From contig JABUUT010000039.1 of assembly GCA_021443045.1 (NCBI GenBank), forward strand, positions 3,283 through 14,248: DNA of 10,966 bases, written 5' to 3'. Both the position numbers and the translations under genes were made by a program. Source of the stretch: Fibrobacteraceae bacterium (GTDB lineage: Bacteria > Fibrobacterota > Fibrobacteria > Fibrobacterales > Fibrobacteraceae). A model generated the notes under the pieces. That model made no database searches. It saw only the letters and a program-made list of their open reading frames with translations, and had not been told where the DNA came from. Below are positions 1-6,269 of the stretch, piece by piece (the first letter of the stretch is position 1; each line of letters starts with the position of its first letter).

Positions 1-1163
1 GGGATGTGCAGGTTTTTGACACCGTGCGTTTTGCACAGAAGGCCTGCCCCAACCTTTCTGTAGTGGCCCTGATGCGTAAGCTGGGCTGTGTGGTAGATGC
101 TGTGAGCGCAGGCGAAATTGTTCGCGCCCTTAAGGCAGGCTTTGTTGGGGGGTGTGATAAAAAGCAGAAGGCTCCACAAATTGTGTACACCGCCGACATT
201 CTGGACCGGGATGCTTTGGAACTTGTCAAAAAGTACGACATTCCCGTGAACGTGGGTTCCCCAGACATGATCCAGCAATTGGCCGATGCGGGCGTAAAAA
301 CAGAACTGACCTTGCGCGTGAACCCGGGCTTTGGTCACGGGCACTCCCGCAAGACCAACACCGGCGGCGACCTTTCAAAGCATGGCGTTTGGCATGAACA
401 AATTAAAGACTGTGTAAAACTGGCCCAGGCCAACGGTATGTGGATTTCGGGTTTGCACATGCATATTGGCAGCGGCACCGACTTTGAACACTTGGCCCAG
501 GTTTGCGACGCCATGGTAGATGCCAGCCGCCGTCTGGGTGGGCATTTGCGCACCATTTCTGCTGGTGGTGGTCTCCCTATTCCCTACCACGAAGAAGACA
601 AAGGAAGCCGCATTGATGTAAAGGCTTACTACGACCTTTGGGACAACGCCCGCAAGCGCATTCAGCAAAGTGTGGGTCACGATGTGAATTTGGAAGTGGA
701 GCCAGGCCGTTACCTGGTGGCCGAAAGTGGTCTTTTGGTTGCCGAAATCCGCGCTGTGAAAAAGCAGGGTGACAACTTGTTCTACTTGCTGGACGCGGGC
801 TTTACCGACTTGGTGCGCCCCAGTTTTTATGGCAGCTACCACGCTATTTCTGTTATCGCCCGCGATGGCCGCGAACTGAATGAAACGGTGGATGTCGTTG
901 TAGGTGGCCCCCTCTGCGAAAGCGGCGACGTGTTCACTCAGGAAGAAGGGGGCTTTGTGGTAACTCGGAAACTCCCCAAGGCCAAGGTGGGCGACCTTCT
1001 GGTGCTCCATGATGCCGGTGCCTACGGTGCTGCCATGAGCAGCAACTACAACAGCCGCCGCTACGCTGCCGAGGTGATGTACACCGGCGGCAAGCTGGAA
1101 GTGGTTCGCGAGCGCCAGACGTTTGAACAAATGCTGCAGAACGACCGCGTCATTGACTTTTAG
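1..1163 (+). CDS. lysA: Diaminopimelate decarboxylase (5'-truncated by window edge)
   Basis: PLP-dependent decarboxylase that converts meso-2,6-diaminopimelate to L-lysine and CO2, the last step of lysine biosynthesis, in the cytoplasm. The reading frame is open to the window edge, so the GTG at 6 is probably an internal codon. Residue numbers below count from that GTG. The protein aligns by eye along its whole length with E. coli-type LysA: FAQKAC with the PLP-binding Lys at 12, VNPGFGHGHS at 105-114, HMHIGSG at 151-157, the glycine-rich phosphate loop SAGGGLP at 185-191, EPGR at 232-235, the active-site CESGD at 304-308, and GAYG with its conserved Tyr at 338-341. About 40-50 N-terminal residues are missing, since the E. 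coli lysine is near residue 54 of 420. Codon use favours C- and G-ending codons, unlike the AT-richer genes that follow, which fits a well-expressed housekeeping gene. The identity is close to certain. Confidence 0.96.
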   Translation, partial: DVQVFDTVRFAQKACPNLSVVALMRKLGCVVDAVSAGEIVRALKAGFVGGCDKKQKAPQIVYTADILDRDALELVKKYDIPVNVGSPDMIQQLADAGVKTELTLRVNPGFGHGHSRKTNTGGDLSKHGVWHEQIKDCVKLAQANGMWISGLHMHIGSGTDFEHLAQVCDAMVDASRRLGGHLRTISAGGGLPIPYHEEDKGSRIDVKAYYDLWDNARKRIQQSVGHDVNLEVEPGRYLVAESGLLVAEIRAVKKQGDNLFYLLDAGFTDLVRPSFYGSYHAISVIARDGRELNETVDVVVGGPLCESGDVFTQEEGGFVVTRKLPKAKVGDLLVLHDAGAYGAAMSSNYNSRRYAAEVMYTGGKLEVVRERQTFEQMLQNDRVIDF

Positions 1164-1175
1164 GGCTGCCCTTTA
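1162..1175 (+). terminator. Possible weak hairpin at the end of lysA
   Basis: A short dyad, AGGG-CTG-CCCT, begins inside the lysA stop codon and is followed by a mixed pyrimidine/T stretch (ttagccttttat). The stem is only 4-5 bp and the T run is interrupted, so this is at best a weak terminator. No better candidate lies between lysA and the next gene, so some read-through is possible. Confidence 0.25.
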
Positions 1176-1180
1176 GCCTT

Positions 1181-1227
1181 TTATCCGTGATAAACAACAT
1201 TTTATCAAGATACCCCTTTAAATGGGG
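1181..1227 (+). promoter_or_regulatory. Tandem dyad symmetries upstream of the DUF3943 gene (candidate operator)
   Basis: Three dyads lie in the 90-bp gap before the next gene. The first is TTATC-CGT-GATAA at 1181-1193, the second TATC-AA-GATA at 1203-1212, and the third CCCC-N7-GGGG at 1213-1227. The first two share the half-site TATC/GATA, and their centres are about 20.5 bp apart, close to two helical turns. That spacing suits a pair of regulator dimers on one DNA face. No regulator is encoded nearby, so the operator role is inference. Confidence 0.3.
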
Positions 1228-1253
1228 TGGCTTGTGATAGTACATTGAAAAGC

Positions 1254-2717
1254 ATGAAAATGTTTTTCTCTGTACTCTTATTCATATTTCTCTCTTTAAC
1301 ACAGGCTAGTGTTATTCCCGACACCGCCAGCACCCAAGACACCATTCGTGAAATTCATCTTAAGTACACCCATGGAATTAAGTATAAAGACAGAAACCAG
1401 GGCAACCCTATAAACCCATTTATTGTAGCTACCGAAATTACAGCCTTGAATGTTCTTGTTTGGGGCTGGGACCGCTATGTGCTTGACAAAGACTACGCTC
1501 GCATAAGCCCTTCTATATGGAAGCGAAACCTGGATGAAGGCTTTGAATGGGACCATAACCACTGGGCCATTAACTTTTACGGACACCCCTATCAGGGTTC
1601 TACCTATTTTACCGCCGCCCGTTCGGCTGGAAACGATTTTTCTACAAGTTTGCTTTGGACAGCCTTTGGTAGCCTTACATGGGAATTTTTTGCAGAAACG
1701 GAGTACCCTGCCCCAAACGATTTAATCACTACCACCATTGGCGGAAGTGCCTATGGCGAAGTGCTGCACCGAATATCAAAGCTGTTCTACAATGATGAGA
1801 ATGCCCGGTGGTACAGGCAGATGGCGGCCTTTGGTTCGGCACCTGTGGGGTACTTGCAGCGAAAGGCTTTTGGGGAACGTGAAAAAAGAATGCACTTTGT
1901 GCCTGTGGAGCTTTCTCTAATGATTGGCGCAGGCTCCCGATTTGGAAGCGATTACCGGTTTGGCGGAAAGTCCGCCGATGAACTGGATGAAAAATGGAAC
2001 GACCACCACAGTGTTTTAGGTTTGTTTTTAGAGTATGGAAGGCCTTGGACCTTAATTAGGCAACCCTTTGATTACTTTACTTTAAATGTATTTTCGGAAC
2101 AGGGTCTTGAAGGTAAATTAATTCAAGTGGATGTAACTGGAAAATTGGCCAACGCAACCATTCATGGCTTTGGCCACTGGATGGACTTTGCCATGTACCT
2201 GGATTATGACACATTCTATGGAGACTTGGCCACCATCGGCACCGTATCTTTGGGTGCTGGTTTTGACGTAGGTGTCTGGACCACTTCCAAACTTCGTTTT
2301 AGATTAACCAACCAAGCCTACTGGATAATTTTAGGCACCTCCGACATGGGTTACGACGACTTGATTCAGGAGGTTCACCCCGAGTACAAATCGGACATGG
2401 ACAACTACCAGTACAACACTGGTTTTAAGTACCGTCTGCTTATGGAACTGTTTTACAATAAAAAATGGACTTTTAGTAACGACCTTACTCTAGATGCCTT
2501 ACGCACCTTGCCAAATTCGTTGCCCCACTATGGTGCAGAAGGCTGGGACTTTTTGCTGTTCAACCACACCAAGTTGGAGTATGCCTTATTCCCATGGTTG
2601 AGCATTGGAGAGCGTTTGGATACCTACATGAAGTTTGCGGCGTACTCTACGGAGCTGTTTGAGCCCATGTCTCGGCGTATATTCACCTTTACTCTCTATG
2701 CAAACTTTAATTTTTAG
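1254..2717 (+). CDS. Exported DUF3943-domain protein, probable outer-membrane beta-barrel
   Basis: A 487-residue protein of unknown biochemical role. I place the start at ATG 1254 because it directly precedes a good signal peptide: a Lys, a hydrophobic core rich in Phe and Leu, then TQAS with likely cleavage near residue 18-19. A GTG at 1227 would add nine polar residues ahead of it. Residues about 52-206 match my recollection of DUF3943: a VWGWDRYV-like opening, FEWDHNHWAINFYGHPYQG with HPYQG at 111-115, the YFTAARSAGNDF stretch, WEFFAE at 143-148, the NDL triad, and a GGSAYGE turn. The rest consists of alternating aromatic beta-strands and the chain ends in Phe, as many outer-membrane barrels do. 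A surface or outer-membrane location is therefore likely, with its ligand unknown. It lies 58 bp upstream of a lytic transglycosylase on the same strand, and both products are envelope-directed. The DUF3943 call was made from memory of the family motif. Confidence 0.85.
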   Translation: MKMFFSVLLFIFLSLTQASVIPDTASTQDTIREIHLKYTHGIKYKDRNQGNPINPFIVATEITALNVLVWGWDRYVLDKDYARISPSIWKRNLDEGFEWDHNHWAINFYGHPYQGSTYFTAARSAGNDFSTSLLWTAFGSLTWEFFAETEYPAPNDLITTTIGGSAYGEVLHRISKLFYNDENARWYRQMAAFGSAPVGYLQRKAFGEREKRMHFVPVELSLMIGAGSRFGSDYRFGGKSADELDEKWNDHHSVLGLFLEYGRPWTLIRQPFDYFTLNVFSEQGLEGKLIQVDVTGKLANATIHGFGHWMDFAMYLDYDTFYGDLATIGTVSLGAGFDVGVWTTSKLRFRLTNQAYWIILGTSDMGYDDLIQEVHPEYKSDMDNYQYNTGFKYRLLMELFYNKKWTFSNDLTLDALRTLPNSLPHYGAEGWDFLLFNHTKLEYALFPWLSIGERLDTYMKFAAYSTELFEPMSRRIFTFTLYANFNF

Positions 2718-2728
2718 ATGTGCCTTAT

Positions 2729-2750
2729 AGAACAGCTAATGGTGTTCTTT
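2729..2750 (+). terminator. Small hairpin after the DUF3943 gene
   Basis: AGAACA (2729-2734) and TGTTCT (2743-2748) form a perfect 6-bp stem with an 8-nt loop, ending in TTT and then A-rich sequence. It sits 12 bp after the stop codon. The stem is short and its T run is minimal, so it may only weaken transcription between this gene and the next. Confidence 0.35.
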
Positions 2751-2762
2751 AAAAATCAAAGT

Positions 2763-2770
2763 TATCTTTG
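2763..2770 (+). promoter_or_regulatory. TAnnTTTG -7 box directly before the transglycosylase start
   Basis: TATCTTTG matches the Bacteroidota-type -7 consensus TAnnTTTG exactly. It ends only 5 bp before the GTG start at 2776, so a transcript starting 4-8 bases downstream of the box would begin at or next to the start codon. I see no convincing -33 TTG at the expected spacing, which lowers confidence. A GGGGG tract between the box and the GTG is the only purine-rich element that could act as a ribosome site. Confidence 0.4.
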
Positions 2771-2775
2771 GGGGT

Positions 2776-3402
2776 GTGAAAAAGTTCTGGTTCGTTGTTC
2801 TGCTATTTCTTTTTTTAACAGGGGGAGTTCTCCCTGCGTTGGAAGACTATCTTGATGAAGTTTCCAATAAGGAATTGGTTTTAAAATTTTTTAATAAAAA
2901 GGATTCCCCCGAAAAATTAAGGCATTACATTAAGTCGGTAAACAAAAAAATAAGCGAGCAAGAAGTAAATCAGATAACCCAGCTCATTTTAAAATATTCA
3001 AAAACCTACGATGTGGACTACAAGCTGGTGGCAGCGGTAATTGGCCAGGAATCTCGGTTTAACCGCAATGCCAAGAGTTCCATGGGAGCCATAGGGCTTA
3101 TGCAGGTTATGCCCACTACGGCAAAGGGGGTTGCCAGGCGGATAAAAAAACAAAGCTACCAACTGACCATGGCAGAAGATAATATTCAAATTGGCACCAA
3201 GTACTTAAGTATGCTCTGTGAAGAATACAAGGACGATTTCAACCTTATTTTAGCCCATTACAATGGGGGGTACAAACAGGCAGCCATATATAAAAAATAT
3301 CGGTGGTTCGACCTATTGCGCCTTATTTTCATGAATTATGAAACTTACAATTATGTGAAAAAGGTCAAGGCGAATTACCGAAGGTTGAAACGGGAGTTTT
3401 AA
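2776..3402 (+). CDS. Secreted SLT-domain lytic transglycosylase (GH23-like)
   Basis: Cleaves the MurNAc-GlcNAc bond of peptidoglycan to leave 1,6-anhydro-MurNAc ends, acting in the periplasm. The 208-residue protein starts at GTG 2776, which immediately precedes a classic signal peptide: MKKFWF, a Leu/Phe/Val core and probable cleavage near ALE at residues 21-23. There is no Cys lipobox. A short helical segment (about 25-75) leads into the SLT domain (about 78-200). That domain has the catalytic Glu92 in GQESRF, GLMQVMP at 107-113, the AHYNGG substrate-binding turn at 160-165 (usually AYNAG) and the family-typical ETYNYVKKV at 189-197. Length fits small SLT enzymes that lack LysM or other wall-binding modules. 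Base composition is notably AT-rich compared with the next gene. Its place between a DUF3943 envelope protein and a nucleotide-metabolism gene gives no clear partner. It could serve wall turnover or make openings for envelope machinery. Confidence 0.93.
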   Translation: MKKFWFVVLLFLFLTGGVLPALEDYLDEVSNKELVLKFFNKKDSPEKLRHYIKSVNKKISEQEVNQITQLILKYSKTYDVDYKLVAAVIGQESRFNRNAKSSMGAIGLMQVMPTTAKGVARRIKKQSYQLTMAEDNIQIGTKYLSMLCEEYKDDFNLILAHYNGGYKQAAIYKKYRWFDLLRLIFMNYETYNYVKKVKANYRRLKREF

Positions 3403-3414
3403 TAACTATATTTG
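3384..3414 (+). promoter_or_regulatory. Promoter of the PRPP-synthetase-like gene (GTTG-N19-TATATTTG)
   Basis: GTTG at 3384-3387, a 19-bp spacer, then TATATTTG at 3407-3414 match the FCB-type -33/-7 promoter (TTG or TTTG, 19-21 bp, TAnnTTTG). The -33 part lies inside the last codons of the transglycosylase gene. The predicted transcript would start near 3419-3422, giving a leader of about 20-25 nt. The same arrangement recurs exactly upstream of the GH8 gene at 6202-6232, which strengthens both calls. Confidence 0.6.
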
Positions 3415-3442
3415 TGTTGCAATTCAAAAAAAAGGCAGGCTT

Positions 3443-4609
3443 ATGTCAGATCGTTTTATTGTGACCGGTAACTTCACCGATGATCCGTTCGCCATCGATA
3501 TGGCCCAGTACATCGGGCTTCGCGAAGACATCTCCGACGTGGTGTCGTTAAAGACTTTCGCAAACTCCGAATTCTGCCCCCGCTACATGCTGGATATGGA
3601 TGACATGGACCATATCGGGCATCGCTTGGAAGGCAAGATTGTCTTGATTTGTTCTGTTTCGAACCACGAACGCAGCCGCAACGACTATGCCATGCGCAAC
3701 TGCATTCTGGCCCGCGCCGCCAAAGACAACGGTGCCGAACAAGTGGTACTTGTTGAGCCTGACCTGTTCTACAGTGCCCAGGACCGTGGCCCACACCGTG
3801 TAGGCGAACTTGAAAAGGACCGCCCCGAAATAGACCTCAAGAAATTTGATGGCCAGGCTTTCACCAGCCTGCTCTACGCCGAACTCTTAAAGAAGGCTGG
3901 TGTCGACGCCGTTGTAACGTGCCACAACCACAGCATCAAGGTCCAGAACCTCTTCAACGACATTTTCGAAGGCCACTTCCACAACCTGATTCCTACCGAT
4001 GTGTACGCCCACTACATCAAGTGCAGCAACTTTGTACAAACCGGTAAAGATGGCAACAACCTGGTGATTGTCTCCCCCGACAAGGGAGCCCGCCCCTTCA
4101 TGAACGCCGTCTATGATGCCCTGCAGCTCCCCGAATGCAAGCGCGTGGTCATGGACAAGGTCCGTACCGGCGAACGTGAAATTTCCATGACCTTCAACCC
4201 GGAACTTTCCGACATCAGCATCGACGAAATCGCAGGCAAGGATGTAATCGTGTTCGACGACATGGTCCGCACCGGCACTACCATCGTCCAGTGCTGCGAA
4301 CACATCAAAAAAGGGAACCCCAACCGCGTGTGCTTTGGCGTCACCCACTTCCACACCAGTGCCGAAGCCCGAGAAAAGCTGAACAGCCACGCCATCGACG
4401 AAATCCTCACCACCTCCACCCTTCCCGACATCATGAACCGCGACTGCCAGGGCCGCCTGCGCAAAAAACTCACGGTGCTCAAGCTGGGCAAGTGGATGGC
4501 CCGCCACATTATGCAGATGTACGGCATGGACGACGGCCGTTTCGAGCGCGACTTCTACAAGATCGACATGAGCTCCAAAAACCCCCGTTGGCCCCCCGTG
4601 CTTTACTAA
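3443..4609 (+). CDS. prs: Ribose-phosphate pyrophosphokinase (PRPP synthetase) family protein, enlarged and divergent
   Basis: Homologue of PRPP synthetase, which makes 5-phosphoribosyl 1-diphosphate from ribose 5-phosphate and ATP for nucleotide, His and Trp synthesis in the cytoplasm. The two-lobed family layout is visible in 388 residues. FANSEF (39-44) stands at the usual F-x-DGE site. FYSAQDR (109-115) stands at the usual YARQDR ATP-binding segment. TCHNHS (159-164) replaces the usual DLH segment. IVSPDKGA (209-216) replaces VSPDxGG. MDKVRTGE (237-244) stands in place of xDKRR. VIVFDDMVRTGTTI (268-281) is the PRPP-binding loop. Canonical bacterial enzymes have about 310-320 residues, so this one carries roughly 70 extra, including a C-terminal tail ending in WPPVLY. 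The substitutions leave room for altered regulation or a different phosphoribosyl reaction. A purine-rich AAAGGCAGG precedes the ATG. Codon use is strongly C-ending, suggesting high expression. Family certainty is high. The exact activity and the symbol are less certain. Confidence 0.8.
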   Translation: MSDRFIVTGNFTDDPFAIDMAQYIGLREDISDVVSLKTFANSEFCPRYMLDMDDMDHIGHRLEGKIVLICSVSNHERSRNDYAMRNCILARAAKDNGAEQVVLVEPDLFYSAQDRGPHRVGELEKDRPEIDLKKFDGQAFTSLLYAELLKKAGVDAVVTCHNHSIKVQNLFNDIFEGHFHNLIPTDVYAHYIKCSNFVQTGKDGNNLVIVSPDKGARPFMNAVYDALQLPECKRVVMDKVRTGEREISMTFNPELSDISIDEIAGKDVIVFDDMVRTGTTIVQCCEHIKKGNPNRVCFGVTHFHTSAEAREKLNSHAIDEILTTSTLPDIMNRDCQGRLRKKLTVLKLGKWMARHIMQMYGMDDGRFERDFYKIDMSSKNPRWPPVLY

Positions 4610-4642
4610 TTGGCATCCCAACTTATAAATTTCTCTTAATTT

Positions 4643-4674
4643 AGCCTCAAACTTTTACAGTTTGGGGCTTTTTT
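4643..4674 (+). terminator. Intrinsic terminator of the PRPP-synthetase-like gene
   Basis: An 11-bp stem (4643-4653 with 4659-4669) contains one T-G wobble and a 5-nt loop, and runs straight into a T tract. It lies 34 bp after the stop codon and is the clearest intrinsic terminator in the window. It separates this gene from nhaA. Confidence 0.9.
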
Positions 4675-4678
4675 GTTG

Positions 4679-4736
4679 TATTTTGTCGCTATAATTATTT
4701 TGGTCTAGCACATTCTTCAAAAAAAAGTGTATTTTG
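4679..4736 (+). promoter_or_regulatory. nhaA upstream region with three TATTTTG heptamers
   Basis: The heptamer TATTTTG occurs at 4679-4685, 4696-4702 and 4730-4736, with starts 17 and 34 bp apart. The last copy ends 28 bp before the nhaA ATG, the same box-to-start range as the other candidate promoters here. It resembles TAnnTTTG with one base fewer, so it is the best guess for the nhaA -7 box. A TATAAT also occurs at 4690-4695. I cannot tell which element is used. No good -33 TTG is present at 19-21 bp. Confidence 0.35.
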
Positions 4737-4764
4737 TAAGCCTAAACTCCCAAAATAGGTATGT

Positions 4765-6117
4765 ATGTCCGCAAGAGTAACCAGCAGTGACAGAATAGAT
4801 GACTTGTTTCCGGAAACTCCGGTCCGTAAGATTATAACACCGGTGGAACGCCTAATGCAGGTTGAAACCACAGGTGGTATAGTTCTTATTGTAATGACTG
4901 TAGCGGCTTTGCTCTGGGCAAACCTTTCTCCCGAAAGTTACCATCATTTTTGGCACCTTCCCTTTATGGTGACCATAGCCAACTGGACTGGCACAGCCGA
5001 CCTCCACTGGTTTATTAACGACGCTCTCATGACCATATTCTTCTTTAACATCGGTCTTGAAGTTAAGGGAGAGATGACTTACGGTGAACTGAGGGACCCT
5101 AAGGCGGCAAGCCTTCCCATTATCGCCGCCGCTGGGGGTATGCTGTTCCCTGCCCTCATCTATTTGGCCATAAATATGGGTACCCAGGCTGGAGCCAGCC
5201 GTGGTTGGGGCATTCCCACAGCAACCGATATCGCCTTTGTGGTGGGCTGCATGGCCATTTTAGGGAAAAAGGTGCCTCACGCTCTTCGGGTAATGATTCT
5301 TACTTTGGCCATTGCCGACGATATCGGAGCCATTCTGGTTATAGCCATTGGCTACCCCAGCGGCGACGGTATCAATTTTGCCTCCCTTGGCGCTGCATTC
5401 GCCCTGCTTGTGCTGATTAACGTTTTTTTCCGCATTGGGGTGCGCAATTTGCTGCTCCATGGTGTAATTGGTGTTGCGGTATGGGCCTTTTTTGTTAAGA
5501 GTGGCGTTCACCCTACTATAGCTGGCGTGCTTCTGGGCCTTTCTGTACCTGCCAAGGCCATTATTCCTGGCGGTAAGGTGGCCAAGTTTGTAAATGGAGT
5601 AGACCAGGTATTAAGCGGTGAAATTCAGGACCGTAGCGAAAAGTACAGTGTTTTTACCATGCTTCGCAAAGGTGCCAGCGAGAGTATTTCTTTGCAGGAA
5701 CGATTGTATAAGCCTTTGGTTCCATGGGTAAATTTCTTTATTATGCCCCTGTTTGCCTTGGCCAATGCCGGTGTTGAAATCAACCTGAATGGGCTTCGCT
5801 TGCCCATTACCATGGCCGTGGCCTGTGCCCTTATCTTTGGTAAGCCCATAGGCATTTTCCTTTTCAGTTTTTTGGCTGTAAAAGTGAGAATTTCCAAAAA
5901 GCCTGATGGCTATTCCTGGAGAGTGCTGCTGGGAGGTGGCATGCTGGCTGGAATTGGGTTTACCATGGCCCTTTTTGTGGCCAGTTTGGCATTTACAGGC
6001 CCCAACGCCGCCTTTGAGCAAGATTCTGCAAAAATCGGTATTTTGTGTGGCAGCATGATGGCCGCAATAATTGGTACAGTTTACTTATCCATAATTGCTA
6101 CAAAGCCTAAAAAGTAA
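4765..6117 (+). CDS. nhaA: Na+/H+ antiporter NhaA
   Basis: Inner-membrane antiporter that exports Na+ (or Li+) in exchange for protons, serving sodium tolerance and pH homeostasis. All hallmark residues can be seen by comparison with E. coli NhaA. The ion-binding Asp pair is Asp185-Asp186 in LAIADDIGA (E. coli 163/164). The unwound-helix TATDIAF has Thr154 and Asp155 (E. coli 132/133). The pH-response His is His249 in SGVHPT (E. coli 225). The essential Lys is Lys359 in FGKPIGI (E. coli 300). About a dozen hydrophobic segments are visible. At 450 residues it is longer than the 388 of E. coli. The additions are an N-terminal extension of about 24 residues and a hydrophilic insertion at about 268-312, in the loop before the PLFALANAGV segment. 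Such longer NhaA forms are known in other phyla. An ATG at 4761 is in another frame, so ATG 4765 is the start, with a weak AGG a few bases upstream. It is flanked by terminators and so probably monocistronic. Confidence 0.96.
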   Translation: MSARVTSSDRIDDLFPETPVRKIITPVERLMQVETTGGIVLIVMTVAALLWANLSPESYHHFWHLPFMVTIANWTGTADLHWFINDALMTIFFFNIGLEVKGEMTYGELRDPKAASLPIIAAAGGMLFPALIYLAINMGTQAGASRGWGIPTATDIAFVVGCMAILGKKVPHALRVMILTLAIADDIGAILVIAIGYPSGDGINFASLGAAFALLVLINVFFRIGVRNLLLHGVIGVAVWAFFVKSGVHPTIAGVLLGLSVPAKAIIPGGKVAKFVNGVDQVLSGEIQDRSEKYSVFTMLRKGASESISLQERLYKPLVPWVNFFIMPLFALANAGVEINLNGLRLPITMAVACALIFGKPIGIFLFSFLAVKVRISKKPDGYSWRVLLGGGMLAGIGFTMALFVASLAFTGPNAAFEQDSAKIGILCGSMMAAIIGTVYLSIIATKPKK

Positions 6118-6143
6118 CCCAAAACACCCTTTATTTTCATGAT

Positions 6144-6175
6144 AAAAATCACTTTTTTTGAGAAAAGTGGTTTTT
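6144..6175 (+). terminator. Intrinsic terminator of nhaA
   Basis: A 13-bp stem (6144-6156 with 6163-6175) has an A-rich 5' flank, a CACTTTT/AAAAGTG core, one T-G wobble and a 6-nt loop. The 3' arm ends in TTTTT, and the 5' arm starts with AAAAA, so it could work in both directions. It lies 27 bp after the nhaA stop. Confidence 0.8.
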
Positions 6176-6201
6176 GCAATTTATTTATTACATGATACAA
6201 G

Positions 6202-6232
6202 GTTGTGATTTTCCCTAGACAAATTATATTTA
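6202..6232 (+). promoter_or_regulatory. Promoter of the GH8 gene (GTTG-N19-TATATTTA)
   Basis: GTTG at 6202-6205, a 19-bp spacer and TATATTTA at 6225-6232 repeat the arrangement found before the PRPP-synthetase-like gene. The final base is A instead of G. Transcription would start near 6237-6240, leaving a leader of about 30 nt that includes the ribosome binding site. The promoter sits just beyond the nhaA terminator, so the cellulase gene is probably independently transcribed. Confidence 0.6.
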
Positions 6233-6256
6233 GGGGTGGATGGGTGAACCTTAAAA

Positions 6257-6262
6257 AAAGGA
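6257..6262 (+). promoter_or_regulatory. Ribosome binding site of the GH8 gene
   Basis: AAAGGA lies 7 bp before the ATG at 6270. It is the clearest Shine-Dalgarno match in the window, where other genes have weak or no such site, and it fixes this start. Confidence 0.7.
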
Positions 6263-6269
6263 TCAAATA

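Noticed and set aside
375..1130. 251-codon open frame antisense to lysA
   Set aside because: It is fully contained in a well-supported gene, has no recognisable motif, and is explained by the C/G-ending codon bias of lysA, which removes stop codons on the other strand.
1227..1253. GTG 1227 as the start of the DUF3943 protein
   Set aside because: It would put nine polar residues before a textbook signal peptide; ATG 1254 fits better, although the GTG cannot be strictly excluded.
3887..4621. 244-codon open frame antisense to the PRPP-synthetase-like gene
   Set aside because: It mirrors a conserved enzyme in a codon-biased region and its translation is low-complexity (Val/Asp/Gly/His-rich), as expected of a shadow frame.
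4761..4763. ATG at 4761 as the nhaA start
   Set aside because: It is four bases before ATG 4765 and out of frame with the NhaA protein.
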